From contig MFHU01000009.1 in the NCBI GenBank assembly GCA_001778695.1, positions 1-39,148 on the forward strand: a stretch of 39,148 nt of DNA. Reading direction: 5' to 3'. A model generated the notes under the pieces. It saw only the letters and a list, made by a program, of their open reading frames with translations, did not search any database and had not been told where the DNA came from. Position numbers and translations under genes: made by a program. Positions 8,287 to 15,519 of this stretch are shown piece after piece (position 1 is the stretch's first letter; each line of letters begins with the position of its first letter). This DNA comes from Candidatus Giovannonibacteria bacterium RIFCSPHIGHO2_12_FULL_44_22 (GTDB taxonomy: Bacteria; Patescibacteriota; Minisyncoccia; UBA11713; 2-01-FULL-45-33).

Positions 8287-8439
8287 TTATTCATTCAAAT
8301 CCTCTTCCTCAAGCTCCCAGGAATCCAAATCTTCTTCGTCTTCAACGCCTTCTTTACCATCTTCAAGCGCCACGTCGCCCTCTTTAACCGCGTCGTCGCC
8401 TACGCCTTTATCCAACTTGTCGTCGTCTAAATTTGCCAT
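8287..8439 (-). CDS. Small, highly acidic hypothetical protein
   Basis: This 50-residue protein starts MANLDDDKLDKGVGDDAV and is dominated by Asp and Glu (more than a third of residues). It ends LDSWELEEEDLNE with the only tryptophan. It has no membrane segment and no recognised domain. It is the last gene of the leftward operon, 88 bp after ruvC. A weak GGTG lies too far upstream to act clearly as a ribosome binding site. The even codon pattern and exact fit between tyrS and ruvC support a real gene. The function is unknown; the composition suggests a disordered or nucleic-acid-mimicking protein, which is a guess. Confidence 0.65.
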   Translation of the reverse strand: MANLDDDKLDKGVGDDAVKEGDVALEDGKEGVEDEEDLDSWELEEEDLNE

Positions 8440-8527
8440 GTTTTAATAAAAATTAACGCACCTTTAATCTCGTCTTTTCTAGGATAAAAAAGTTTGTTTT
8501 GGCTTGCAAATCAGGGTTGTGGATAAG

Positions 8528-9004
8528 TTATGGAAAAGTGACGGAAACTAGGCTCGTAAGAGCCAAGGCCAGAGCATCGGTTTCATCATCCAAAAGCTTA
8601 TTTTTGGGCATTTTAATAGACAATTTAAGCATAGAGGCCACATTTTCCTTGCTGGCTCGGCCGTATCCACAGATGGCCACTTTGACCTCCAGCGGGGCGA
8701 ATTCTTTTATGGGTAGGCCATTTTTTTCCGCAACCGCCAATATTATCCCGCGGACTTCTCCTATGACTAAGGCGGTTTTTACATTCTTGGCGAAAAACAA
8801 CTTTTCTGTTGAAAGCCCGTCGGGCTTTTCCTTTTTAATCAATTCATCTAAAAAATCAAAAATTTCCCAAAGCCTGGCGCTTTTTCGCGAAGTTTTTAAT
8901 GTTTTTTTGACGCCCGAAGATACTCTTGTAAACTCACTTCCATTTTTTTCAACAATTCCCCACCCCAATCTTTCTATTCCTGGGTCAATGCCTAGAATTT
9001 TCAT
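8528..9004 (-). CDS. ruvC: Crossover junction endodeoxyribonuclease RuvC
   Basis: This 158-residue RNase-H-fold nuclease cuts Holliday junctions after RuvAB branch migration. The first acidic residue is in ILGIDPG (D7), the second in LSTEKLFF (about E67), and the last pair in DDETDALALAL near the C-terminus. KVAICGYGRASKENV matches the family stretch. The start codon overlaps the stop of yebC (ATGA at 9001-9004). ruvA and ruvB lie elsewhere in the window (31687 and 11398), so the three resolvase genes are dispersed. Confidence 0.96.
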   Translation of the reverse strand: MKILGIDPGIERLGWGIVEKNGSEFTRVSSGVKKTLKTSRKSARLWEIFDFLDELIKKEKPDGLSTEKLFFAKNVKTALVIGEVRGIILAVAEKNGLPIKEFAPLEVKVAICGYGRASKENVASMLKLSIKMPKNKLLDDETDALALALTSLVSVTFP

Positions 9005-9552
9005 TTCATCTCCGCATTAGAATAAACTTCCTGCACATCGTCGTGGTCGGAGAGGGCGGAGAGCAGCTCTTCAAACTTTTTGGAGTCTTCCGGAGAAAGC
9101 GAGACGGGATATTTCGCAACAAATTCTTTACTCTCTTTGTTAAATGCCCAAGCGGCTGAGCCTTGCTCGCCAAGCTTCGCGCCGTGCTCGGAAAGCAGAT
9201 GTTTTATTTCGTTAGTAGTGCGGTTGGAATTATCTGTTACCGCTGTTATTACTAACGCGGAACCCCCAGGGCCATAGGCTTCATAGACAACCTCTTTTAA
9301 TTCCGCACTGTCTTTTTCAGTCGCTCTTTTTACGGCGCGGCCAATATTGTCGTTGGGCATATTATTTTTTCGCGCCTCTTCTATAGCCGTCGCTAATTTC
9401 GAATTTGTTTTTGGGTCAGGACCTCCGCCAGCTGGCGGATTCTGCGCGACAATAGTAATCGCGCGGGAAAGTTTGGAAAAAATTTTCCCCTTTTTGGCGT
9501 CCGTCGCGCCCTTTTTATATTTTATTTGCGCCCATTTAGAGTGGCCGGACAT
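9001..9552 (-). CDS. yebC: YebC/PmpR-family protein, shortened
   Basis: The N-terminus is diagnostic: MSGHSKWAQIKYKKGATDAK, then KIFSKLSRAI. YGPGGSALVI and TDNSNRT follow, and the end DDVQEVYSNAEM matches the family tail. Homologues act as DNA-binding regulators or as factors that relieve ribosome stalling. Typical members have about 240 residues and this has 183. The missing part lies between the AWAFNKE region and the C-terminal helix. Residues 38-43 (PPAGG) are encoded by a perfect palindrome in a loop that usually is not glycine-rich. It overlaps the upstream PH-domain gene by 17 nt and ruvC by 4 nt. Confidence 0.93.
   Translation of the reverse strand: MSGHSKWAQIKYKKGATDAKKGKIFSKLSRAITIVAQNPPAGGGPDPKTNSKLATAIEEARKNNMPNDNIGRAVKRATEKDSAELKEVVYEAYGPGGSALVITAVTDNSNRTTNEIKHLLSEHGAKLGEQGSAAWAFNKESKEFVAKYPVSLSPEDSKKFEELLSALSDHDDVQEVYSNAEMK
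9424..9439. repeat. PPAGG palindrome copy in yebC
   Basis: TCCGCCAGCTGGCGGA lies inside yebC and is translated NPPAGGG, in the same reading phase as the jag and polA copies. Confidence 0.9.
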
Positions 9553-10042
9553 TTTGTTTTTTGGCGTAATCCAAGATTAAATTTTTCGCCTCATAGATAT
9601 TAGGCGCCTGCTCTATTTTGAAAGTTGCTTCACTGGCAGTCTGAATAACCAAATTACCGTATTTAAGGAAAGTGGCCATAATATTAGGGATTTCAATGGT
9701 CACATCCTGCACCTTCTCCAGCATAAATTCGGAAACCTCACGGTTAAAAAGCCCTTTTTGGTCAATATCAACAATTCTCTCCGAGGTTATAATCCAAATA
9801 TCCAAATAATACTCAATCCAAAAAACAAAAATCACGAGGACTACTACCATCAAATAAATTAAAGTAAAAAACCAGAGCACCACCTGCGAAATACCCAAAA
9901 TTGATTCAATTAAAGAAAAATAAGGAATAACCAAAAGCGCGAGGATTAAAAGAACCGCGCCGATTAAAAATTTCCAAAAAATCGCTATCCAATGGCGGTG
10001 GAGAACCATCAAGATTTGTTCATTTGGCAATAAATGAATCAT
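9536..10042 (-). CDS. Membrane protein with a bacterial PH (YdbS-like) domain
   Basis: This 168-residue protein has two hydrophobic segments (about residues 24-46 and 57-78, the second rich in V and I). A bacterial pleckstrin-homology-like stretch follows: YLDIWIITSERIVDIDQKGLF, then VSEFMLEKVQDVTIEI and GNLVIQTAS. This is the usual pattern of the YdbS/bPH2 family, whose role is poorly known. It overlaps the upstream gene by ATGA (10039-10042) and yebC by 17 nt, so it is translated within one operon. Confidence 0.75.
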   Translation of the reverse strand: MIHLLPNEQILMVLHRHWIAIFWKFLIGAVLLILALLVIPYFSLIESILGISQVVLWFFTLIYLMVVVLVIFVFWIEYYLDIWIITSERIVDIDQKGLFNREVSEFMLEKVQDVTIEIPNIMATFLKYGNLVIQTASEATFKIEQAPNIYEAKNLILDYAKKQNVRPL

Positions 10043-10236
10043 AATTTCAAGCTAAAAAATAACGACAGAGAAATAATATTGAGCACGGCGATTGTCGCCA
10101 AAAAAATCCAAAGAATCCATTTATAAGAATCCTGCGGCATGGAATATTGTTTTACGTGCCATAAAATTGAAAGCACAACAGACCAATAAACCGCCAAAAA
10201 AAGAGTGTATAAAACCAACACTACGATGAAAGCCAT
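10039..10236 (-). CDS. Small two-helix membrane protein
   Basis: This 65-residue protein has two predicted membrane helices (about residues 3-25 and 40-62) joined by a short polar loop (KQYSMPQDSYK). It has no recognised family. It heads the operon 10236 to 8287 and overlaps the PH-domain gene by 4 nt, which suggests the two act together in the membrane. A TAATAT box 6 nt before the ATG gives it a leaderless start. Confidence 0.7.
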   Translation of the reverse strand: MAFIVVLVLYTLFLAVYWSVVLSILWHVKQYSMPQDSYKWILWIFLATIAVLNIISLSLFFSLKL

Positions 10237-10242
10237 GGCTCT

Positions 10243-10248
10243 ATATTA
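10243..10248 (-). promoter_or_regulatory. -10 box of the yebC-ruvC operon (leaderless type)
   Basis: TAATAT on the minus strand ends 6 nt before the ATG at 10236. No Shine-Dalgarno fits in the gap. Confidence 0.5.
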
Positions 10249-10272
10249 ACAATTTTGCGCCTCTCAACAGAC

Positions 10273-10301
10273 TTGACAAGGTTTTTAAATGGGTGTATAA
10301 T
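10273..10301 (+). promoter_or_regulatory. Consensus sigma-70 promoter
   Basis: TTGACA at 10273-10278 and TATAAT at 10296-10301 are separated by exactly 17 bp, a perfect consensus. It drives the membrane protein at 10352. A leader of about 45 nt follows, with a strong Shine-Dalgarno (GAAAGGAG, 10337-10344) 7 nt before the ATG. Confidence 0.9.
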
Positions 10302-10351
10302 AGGACTAGACAAAGTGCTTACCTGTCCTAAATTCACGAAAGGAGAAAAAG

Positions 10352-10789
10352 ATGAAAGATCGTGTAATCGACGAATTGTTAAAGCTGTTGTGTTGGTTTC
10401 TGACTGGGCTTTTCGTATGCGGCTTTGCTGCATGTATGGGATCATACGAAAGCCGCACTGGACATGAGTGGGGAGGATCGCCCGCATTTGTGTTTATGGC
10501 AATATTTGGATTCGGGATTTGGTGTCTGCGATATTTCAGAAAGTTTGACCCAGAAAGATATAGAGAACGGGCCAATTTACTAAGAGATATTGCAGGAATT
10601 TTAATCTTCGTTCTTTGGGGTTCGTTTTGGGTAACATTGTCGGACGACTGCGATCGATTCGGTTGTGAAAGCCGCGGCTGGGGAATTTGGCAGGCCATGA
10701 TTGTAAATCTCATCTTTTTCATCTTCGGTACTGCCGTATATGGTTTATGGTTAAAAATCCAAAGCAAAAGATTAAAGACGGCCACATAG
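10352..10789 (+). CDS. Orphan four-helix membrane protein
   Basis: This 145-residue protein has about four hydrophobic stretches (near residues 8-30, 42-62, 81-99 and 114-134). The loop between the last two holds two cysteines (DDCDRFGCESRG) that could form a disulfide outside the cell. There is no recognised family. It is a single-gene unit: consensus promoter, strong Shine-Dalgarno and a clean terminator at 10799. That contrasts with the leaderless, terminator-poor neighbours and may mean high expression or recent acquisition. Codon use is more balanced than in adjacent AT-rich genes, by eye. Confidence 0.8.
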   Translation: MKDRVIDELLKLLCWFLTGLFVCGFAACMGSYESRTGHEWGGSPAFVFMAIFGFGIWCLRYFRKFDPERYRERANLLRDIAGILIFVLWGSFWVTLSDDCDRFGCESRGWGIWQAMIVNLIFFIFGTAVYGLWLKIQSKRLKTAT

Positions 10790-10798
10790 AATTGATAA

Positions 10799-10827
10799 GG
10801 GGGAGCAAGAGCTCCCCCGATTTTTTC
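10799..10827 (+). terminator. Rho-independent terminator
   Basis: GGGGGAGC and GCTCCCCC form an 8-bp stem around AAGA, followed by a T run from 10821. Confidence 0.93.
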
Positions 10828-10845
10828 TCTAAAAATAGATTCCTC

Positions 10846-10876
10846 AGCCACTTAGACGTCCGACGTCTAAGTGGCT
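10846..10876. repeat. AGACGTC palindrome, copy 1
   Basis: The arms at 10846-10860 and 10862-10876 are perfect 15-bp reverse complements around one central C. The 23-bp core (10850-10872) is identical to 37966-37988, 27 kb away. It lies just before the stop codon of the toxin gene on the minus strand and after the plus-strand terminator, so it may act as a second barrier. Confidence 0.85.
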
Positions 10877-10877
10877 T

Positions 10878-11114
10878 TTATTTATATGTAGTATCGCCGC
10901 GGCGTTCGACGGAGAGGATAAGAATATTGTCGCCATTCTTTATAAAAATTACGCGAATGCGTCCTTTGCGGACGCGGAATTTATTTTCTTCTCCTTTAAG
11001 TTTTTTGACGTCTAGTCCTAAAAAATCATGCGCCAAAACTTTAGCAATAATATCCTCGAGCATCCCTTTTTCTGCCGGAAGGAGCTTCTTTAAAAATTTA
11101 GCGACGCGATCCAT
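10878..11114 (-). CDS. RelE/ParE-type toxin
   Basis: This protein of about 78 residues starts MDRVAKFLKKL. It has the RelE-fold core (FLGLDVKKLKGEENKFRVRKGRIRVIF) and ends ILILSVERRGDT, a typical RelE superfamily tail. Such toxins cut mRNA in the ribosome or inhibit gyrase; which applies cannot be told here. The chosen ATG at 11114 overlaps the antitoxin gene by 17 nt, usual for translationally coupled pairs. A longer reading from 11141 is possible but would overlap more. Confidence 0.85.
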   Translation of the reverse strand: MDRVAKFLKKLLPAEKGMLEDIIAKVLAHDFLGLDVKKLKGEENKFRVRKGRIRVIFIKNGDNILILSVERRGDTTYK

Positions 11115-11352
11115 TGTTTTTTCGCAAAGACCGTAACACATCCCGCGCCGGGACTCCTTTTTCGTTGAGTGCCCGAAAATCTGCTACAATTTCCCATATT
11201 CCTTCATCGCCCCAAGCGTCTACTGGTGCGATTTTAAACACCGGTTTTGATTTGCGGACAACTGTGAATTCTCGTCCGCGTTTCACCTTATTTATGTACT
11301 CCTCTGTGTTTTCTCTTAGGTCTTTTAAGCCTATTAGGTTTGTGTTAGCCAT
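11098..11352 (-). CDS. Phd/YefM-type antitoxin
   Basis: This 84-residue protein has the Phd/YefM DNA-binding start (IGLKDLRENTEEYINKV), then the strand FTVVRKSKPVFKI. The C-terminal half (GIWEIVADFRALNEKGVPARDVL) should wrap the toxin. Antitoxins of this type neutralise the toxin and repress their own promoter as a complex. It is the first gene of the pair, and a near-perfect palindrome lies between its -35 and -10 boxes. Confidence 0.87.
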   Translation of the reverse strand: MANTNLIGLKDLRENTEEYINKVKRGREFTVVRKSKPVFKIAPVDAWGDEGIWEIVADFRALNEKGVPARDVLRSLRKNNGSRR

Positions 11353-11359
11353 ATATTCT

Positions 11360-11389
11360 AAGTTTATCTTAAGGTAAACTTGGTGTCAA
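11360..11389 (-). promoter_or_regulatory. Promoter and operator of the toxin-antitoxin pair
   Basis: On the minus strand TTGACA (11384-11389) and TAAACT (11361-11366) are 17 bp apart. A 22-bp palindrome at 11360-11381, with CTTAAG at its centre and AAGTTTA/TAAACTT ends, fills the spacer and the -10. One symmetric pair of positions is mismatched. This is the expected place for autorepression by the antitoxin-toxin complex. Confidence 0.75.
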
Positions 11390-11397
11390 GCGCTTGC

Positions 11398-12432
11398 TTA
11401 AATCAATTTCTGTTGGTCTTGTTTTGGGGCGGTAAGTCCTAAATGTTCATAAGCTCGCGCTGTGGCTAGGCGGCCGCGGGGGGTGCGCTCCAAAAAGCCC
11501 AATTGCATTAAATATGGCTCGTAGACTTCTTCAATTGTGTCATCTTCTTCCATAATGGAAGCGGCGATGGTAGAGAGGCCCACAGGGCCGCCGCCGAATT
11601 TTTTAATAACCGTGTCCAATATTTTTCGGTCAATGGATTCTAGCCCCAGCTCGTCAATTTCTAAAAGTTTCAAAGCTTCTATGGCTAGAGGCATTGTGAT
11701 TATTCCGTCGCCTCTCACTTCGGCGTAGTCTCTGGCGCGTTTTAAAAGGCGGTTGGCAATCCGCGGGGTAAATCTGGAGCGCGAGGCGATTAAGGGAATG
11801 GCGGAGCTTTCTATTTTTACTCCCAAAATTTCCGCGCTTCTTTTTATAATACGCTCAATGTTTTCTTCGGTATAAAAATCCAACCTAAAAGACCCGCCGG
11901 AAAAGCGCGACCTTAAGGGCGAAGAAAGCAAAGCGATACGGGTGGTAGCCGCGACCAAAGTGAAAGAAGGAAGTTCTAATTGGATGGTGCGGGCGGAAGG
12001 CCCTTTCCCTATAATAATATCCAAAGACCGGTTTTCCATCGCCGGATATAAAATTTCTTCAATCAATTTATTTAAGCGGTGCGCTTCATCTATAAATAAA
12101 ATATCGCCCGGAGAAAGATTCGTTAAAATAGAAGCCAAGTCGCCAACTTTCTCAATCGCCGGCCCGGATGTAATTTTAATTTGGCTTGAAGTTTCTTTAG
12201 CCACCAAATGCGCCAGCGTGGTTTTTCCCAAACCGGCCGGACCGTAAAAAAGCAGATGCTCCAAGGGCTCATTTCTTTTCTGGGCGGCCTCAATTAAAAT
12301 TTTCAGGTTCTTTTTAATGCCTTCCTGGCCGACATATTCGTCAAAAGATTTTGGCCTCAATGCCAAATCCAGCGAGAGGTCTTCACTCCGTTTTTTTGGG
12401 GTCAATTGGTTCTTGATTTCATCACTTGACAT
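11398..12432 (-). CDS. ruvB: Holliday junction branch migration helicase RuvB
   Basis: This 344-residue AAA+ motor has the family start ([20 protein letters not shown]), Walker [10 protein letters not shown] at 64-72, Walker [11 protein letters not shown] and sensor [18 protein letters not shown]. The C-terminal winged helix includes [13 protein letters not shown] and the closing FLERTPRGR. The hexamer pumps DNA through the RuvA-junction complex. Unlike many genomes, ruvA is not adjacent (31687). The start region overlaps the -35 box of the oppositely transcribed candidate ncRNA. Confidence 0.97.
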   Translation of the reverse strand: MSSDEIKNQLTPKKRSEDLSLDLALRPKSFDEYVGQEGIKKNLKILIEAAQKRNEPLEHLLFYGPAGLGKTTLAHLVAKETSSQIKITSGPAIEKVGDLASILTNLSPGDILFIDEAHRLNKLIEEILYPAMENRSLDIIIGKGPSARTIQLELPSFTLVAATTRIALLSSPLRSRFSGGSFRLDFYTEENIERIIKRSAEILGVKIESSAIPLIASRSRFTPRIANRLLKRARDYAEVRGDGIITMPLAIEALKLLEIDELGLESIDRKILDTVIKKFGGGPVGLSTIAASIMEEDDTIEEVYEPYLMQLGFLERTPRGRLATARAYEHLGLTAPKQDQQKLI

Positions 12433-12454
12433 TTGTATTGTTATTTGCTATAAT
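12426..12454 (+). promoter_or_regulatory. Consensus promoter of the candidate ncRNA
   Basis: TTGACA (12426-12431) and TATAAT (12449-12454) are 17 bp apart on the plus strand. The -35 lies inside the ruvB start region on the other strand. No plus-strand open frame follows for more than 2 kb, which argues for an RNA product. Confidence 0.85.
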
Positions 12455-12460
12455 GGGGCT

Positions 12461-12668
12461 GGTTAATAAAAGTTCTGTGAAGGCTTCCGGTTAATAGTCT
12501 CTAGGCGATTTTCCCGATGCATTTCGGGAAAACGGGTTTTTCTCTCAGTCTAGGATGGTCTGGCATCTTGCTTCGGCTTGACCAGCTGGACCACTCCTCG
12601 GAGGTAATCTAAGCTCTCTCTACCCATGGAAGAGCAATCGCCTGGAGACTATTCTTCGGAAACCACTC
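12461..12668 (+). ncRNA. Structured small RNA, possibly 6S-like
   Basis: An 18-bp stem pairs 12493-12510 with 12636-12653 (one G-U). It continues outwards after a symmetric 3x3 loop (TTCCG with CGGAA, then GG with CC across one mismatch). Inside are three hairpins: 12511-12530 (TTCCCGA/TCGGGAA), about 12554-12599 (AGGATGGTC-TGG with CCA, GACCA and TCCT), and 12613-12635 (GCTCT/AGAGC). Length near 200 nt and a long closing rod around an open centre resemble 6S RNA, which sequesters sigma-70 RNA polymerase. No hallmark sequence of 6S, SRP, tmRNA or RNase P was seen. The 3' end overlaps the last codons of pilB, and no T-run terminator is visible, so the end is approximate. Confidence 0.6.
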
Positions 12669-14304
12669 TATTTAATTCATCAAGGGACGTAACGCCGGCC
12701 AAAACTTTCAATATTCCGTCCTGGTACATTTTGGCCATGCCCTGTTTTTTGGCGGCTTCTTCAATATCGGCTTGGGGCGGGTTTTTTATGATTAGACGTT
12801 CCATTTCATCATCAATTAAAAATGCTTCAAAAATTCCGATGCGGCCCTTGTATCCGGTCATATTGCAGGCCTCGCATCCGGCGGATTTCCAGATTTTAAA
12901 ATCTTTGTGGACGTTTTTGTTATAAGCCGGAGGTAGCGCCGCGACTTCTTTTAAAATTATTATTTTTTCTTCTTCGGTAGGCTGATTTTCTTTTTTGCAC
13001 GCTTGGCAGAGCACGCGCACCAATCTTTGCGCCATCACCAAATTCACCGCCGGAGAAATAATATTTGTTTTTACGCCCAAGTCTATAAGGCGAGGAATTG
13101 TTCCAGAGGCGTCGTTGGTGTGCAAAGTTGAAAATACCAAATGCCCGGTGAGTGCGGCATGCATGGCGATCTCCGCAGTTTCTAGATCTCTGATTTCTCC
13201 TACTAATATAATGTCCGGGTCCTGGCGCAAAATGGATCTGAGACCGTTTCCAAAATCATAACCTTTGGAGGGGTCAATCTGCGTTTGGGTGATATTTTGA
13301 AGATGATATTCAATCGGGTCTTCAATTGTGATTACTTTTACTTCTGTAGAGGCGATGGTTTTTAAAAAAGAATAAAGAGTAGTGGTCTTTCCGGATCCGG
13401 TTGGGCCAGTGTTAAGAATCATGCCGTTGGGTTTTTTTAATTCCGCTTCCATTATTTTATAAACCGGAGGCTGCATGCCTAAACTTTCAAATGTTATGGA
13501 AATAGTTTTTGGCAAGAGCAACCTCATAACCACAGATTCGCCGAAAGGCCCGGGCAGAACCGAAGTCCTTACTTCAATATCTTCTTTAACGGTTTTTATT
13601 GTGAACCGCCCGTCCTGCGGCTTGTCGTGAACGTTTAATTTAAGTTCGGAAATAAGTTTTATCCGAGAAAGAATCAATTGGAATAAAGCTGTGGGAATTT
13701 CCGCGATGTCCTGCAAGACGCCGTCTATTCGCAACCGTATTTTGGCAGTTTTTTCCGCCGGCTCAATATGAATATCTGAAGCCTCAACCCCTAAAGCGCC
13801 AGCCAAGAGAAGCTCTAAAGAGTCCGAAGCTTTTCTAGCTTCCTTTTCGCGGGCCATTATTGCGAGCATTTCTTTAAATTTCGCGAATGAACCCGCTGTC
13901 TGGGTGAAAGCGGATAATTTTTCGGCGGAGACGTCCACAACGCCGGCTTTTATTTCTTCAAAACGCGGGATTTCCTTGTATCTGGAGAAAACTCTTTCCA
14001 TGCCGGACGGAGAAACCATAAAAAGCTGAACTTCGTATTTTTTTCTTTTTAGATTATCCACAATTTCTTTAGTGCCGGGGCGGTCCGGGTTGGTGACGGC
14101 TGCTTGCAATTTTTTCCCGACGCTTTGGAACACGGCGACAGAATTCGCCCGGGCGTCCGCCTCCGGAATTATTTTTAAAGAATCTAAATCAACCGTGATG
14201 CGCGAAAGATCCAAATAAACCAGATCGTGTTTTTGGGCGAGGACGCGCGCCAAATCCTCCTCTTCTTTTTTTCGCAATTCATCCAGGGTGTCGCTTTTAG
14301 GCAT
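12649..14304 (-). CDS. pilB: Type IV pilus assembly / type II secretion ATPase (PilB/GspE)
   Basis: This 551-residue protein begins with an N-terminal PilB-like domain (residues 1 to about 140). The core carries VEASDIHIEP, Walker A TGPTGSGKTTTL at about 301, the Asp box, Walker B DIILVGEIRD at about 363 and the His box. The zinc-binding cysteines CQAC and CEAC come late. These hexamers power pilin extrusion, and type IV pili are common in Patescibacteria. No other pilus gene lies in the window. A -10 box 6 nt before the ATG gives a leaderless start, and its last codons overlap the candidate ncRNA on the other strand. Confidence 0.93.
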   Translation of the reverse strand: MPKSDTLDELRKKEEEDLARVLAQKHDLVYLDLSRITVDLDSLKIIPEADARANSVAVFQSVGKKLQAAVTNPDRPGTKEIVDNLKRKKYEVQLFMVSPSGMERVFSRYKEIPRFEEIKAGVVDVSAEKLSAFTQTAGSFAKFKEMLAIMAREKEARKASDSLELLLAGALGVEASDIHIEPAEKTAKIRLRIDGVLQDIAEIPTALFQLILSRIKLISELKLNVHDKPQDGRFTIKTVKEDIEVRTSVLPGPFGESVVMRLLLPKTISITFESLGMQPPVYKIMEAELKKPNGMILNTGPTGSGKTTTLYSFLKTIASTEVKVITIEDPIEYHLQNITQTQIDPSKGYDFGNGLRSILRQDPDIILVGEIRDLETAEIAMHAALTGHLVFSTLHTNDASGTIPRLIDLGVKTNIISPAVNLVMAQRLVRVLCQACKKENQPTEEEKIIILKEVAALPPAYNKNVHKDFKIWKSAGCEACNMTGYKGRIGIFEAFLIDDEMERLIIKNPPQADIEEAAKKQGMAKMYQDGILKVLAGVTSLDELNRVVSEE

Positions 14305-14310
14305 GGGTTA

Positions 14311-14316
14311 ATTATA
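14311..14316 (-). promoter_or_regulatory. -10 box of pilB (leaderless type)
   Basis: TATAAT on the minus strand ends 6 nt before the pilB ATG. It starts 7 bp after the stop of the upstream gene, so pilB has its own promoter. Confidence 0.65.
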
Positions 14317-14322
14317 ACATTA

Positions 14323-15405
14323 TTAAAGAACTCTGCGGATAAATCCCCTTATTTTCAGTTCTGCTTCGGAAAATGTAGCGAATCCTTTAGCAAAAAAATA
14401 GGAAGACGCAGGAAAAGAGCCCAAAAGCTCGGCTAATGTTTTTAATTTTGAGGCATCATTGCCGGCTAAAAGCGCGTTGATTGATTTTGTGGCGGGCGCC
14501 AGTGAACTTTCCCAAAGTAAAGCGAAAAAATTGCTTTCGGGCCTCAAGCTCCGCATTTCCTCCAAGATGGCCAAGAGGTTCCGCTCACCTTCATTGGTTT
14601 TTGCAAAATCAGTTTTGGGCAGAAACGCCCAAGTTGTGGCCGTTTCTTTTTCAAACGAACTTCTAGCAAGCGCTCTTCCAAAAAGTTTCCAAAAATCCGA
14701 AGGGCGGAGGGCCTCTTTGGCTTTTTTAATTTTTTCATACGCCAAATTTTGGTCCAAAAGGCGCCCTAAAAGCGCCAAAGTTTCTTTTTTGGGAGGATGA
14801 TTTGTTTTTTCTTCATGCGCCGCCAAAAACCAAACCACCTCTTTAAATTCATCCGGGATTTCGCCGAAAAAAGCTTCCAAAATTTCCGTGGATTTGACGG
14901 CCAGACTTTTTTCTTTAATTGAAAGCTTCACCGCGTTTTTATGCGCGGTTTCCGAAAGTAAACTTTCCACTTCGGCCTCGGCCGGGTTAATTAAAAGCAA
15001 TAAGTCAGTGGGAACCGCTTCTTTTTCCACCGATACGATTTTCGGGTCAAAAGATTTTGCTTCCGCGCTTTCCAAAATTATTTTCAACATATCACCGTCC
15101 TGCTCATATTTCAAAGAAGACACCGGAAGGCTTTTGGTGTCCAATTTTATCAGAATATTTTCTTTGGCGTCAAAATTTCTATCGAATGGATTAGAATTTT
15201 CACCGAATAAAACGCTTACGCAATTTTTTGTCCGCTCGCTTAAATTGTCCGAATCAATGTGTGATTTTTTTCCGGCTTTTAAAAAAGTCTGATGCGCCAG
15301 CGCTCCAGCTAACGCTTTGGCAATATCATCAGCTTTACCCAATCTTACCGCGATGGTCTCGGCGCGGTCCGCCATCTCTTTAAATTTCTGTATTGATTCC
15401 GACAT
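14323..15405 (-). CDS. Unknown cytoplasmic protein upstream of pilB
   Basis: This 360-residue protein has no signal peptide or membrane segment. The order of short motifs is faintly reminiscent of NrnA-type DHH phosphoesterases: an N-terminal helix-rich IAVRLGKADDIAKALAGALA, a middle strand TDLLLLINPAEAEVESLL, then KSTEILEAFFGEIPDEF and TLALLGRLLDQNLAYEKI. The metal-binding DHH and DxD residues are absent, so if related it is a degenerate, probably inactive form. The C-terminal third is Ala/Phe-rich and helical. It is just upstream of pilB on the same strand, but pilB has its own promoter. The function is unknown. Confidence 0.75.
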   Translation of the reverse strand: MSESIQKFKEMADRAETIAVRLGKADDIAKALAGALAHQTFLKAGKKSHIDSDNLSERTKNCVSVLFGENSNPFDRNFDAKENILIKLDTKSLPVSSLKYEQDGDMLKIILESAEAKSFDPKIVSVEKEAVPTDLLLLINPAEAEVESLLSETAHKNAVKLSIKEKSLAVKSTEILEAFFGEIPDEFKEVVWFLAAHEEKTNHPPKKETLALLGRLLDQNLAYEKIKKAKEALRPSDFWKLFGRALARSSFEKETATTWAFLPKTDFAKTNEGERNLLAILEEMRSLRPESNFFALLWESSLAPATKSINALLAGNDASKLKTLAELLGSFPASSYFFAKGFATFSEAELKIRGFIRRVL

Positions 15406-15466
15406 AATGATTAATTCCTAGCACGTGGCGGAAATCCGGCGCAATTGCAGGCAGTGCATAACGGGC

Positions 15467-15495
15467 TTGACAGAGAGGTTTATTGGGAGTATAAT
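15467..15495 (+). promoter_or_regulatory. Consensus sigma-70 promoter
   Basis: TTGACA (15467-15472) and TATAAT (15490-15495) are 17 bp apart. A leader of about 18 nt follows, with a strong Shine-Dalgarno (GGAGGTG, 15509-15515) before the ATG at 15520. Confidence 0.9.
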
Positions 15496-15519
15496 GGGGG
15501 ATAGAAATGGAGGTGCTCT

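Noticed and set aside
8499-9020. A 173-codon open frame on the plus strand
   Set aside because: It lies antisense to ruvC, whose catalytic motifs are clear, and has no family signature.
10306-10851. A 181-codon minus-strand frame over the orphan membrane protein
   Set aside because: The plus strand has a consensus promoter, Shine-Dalgarno and terminator; the minus frame would run through the terminator and has none of these.
12461-12668. SRP RNA, tmRNA or RNase P RNA for the structured region
   Set aside because: The SRP GGAA apical motif, the tmRNA tRNA-like ends and the RNase P core (GAGGAAAGTCC) were not found on either strand.
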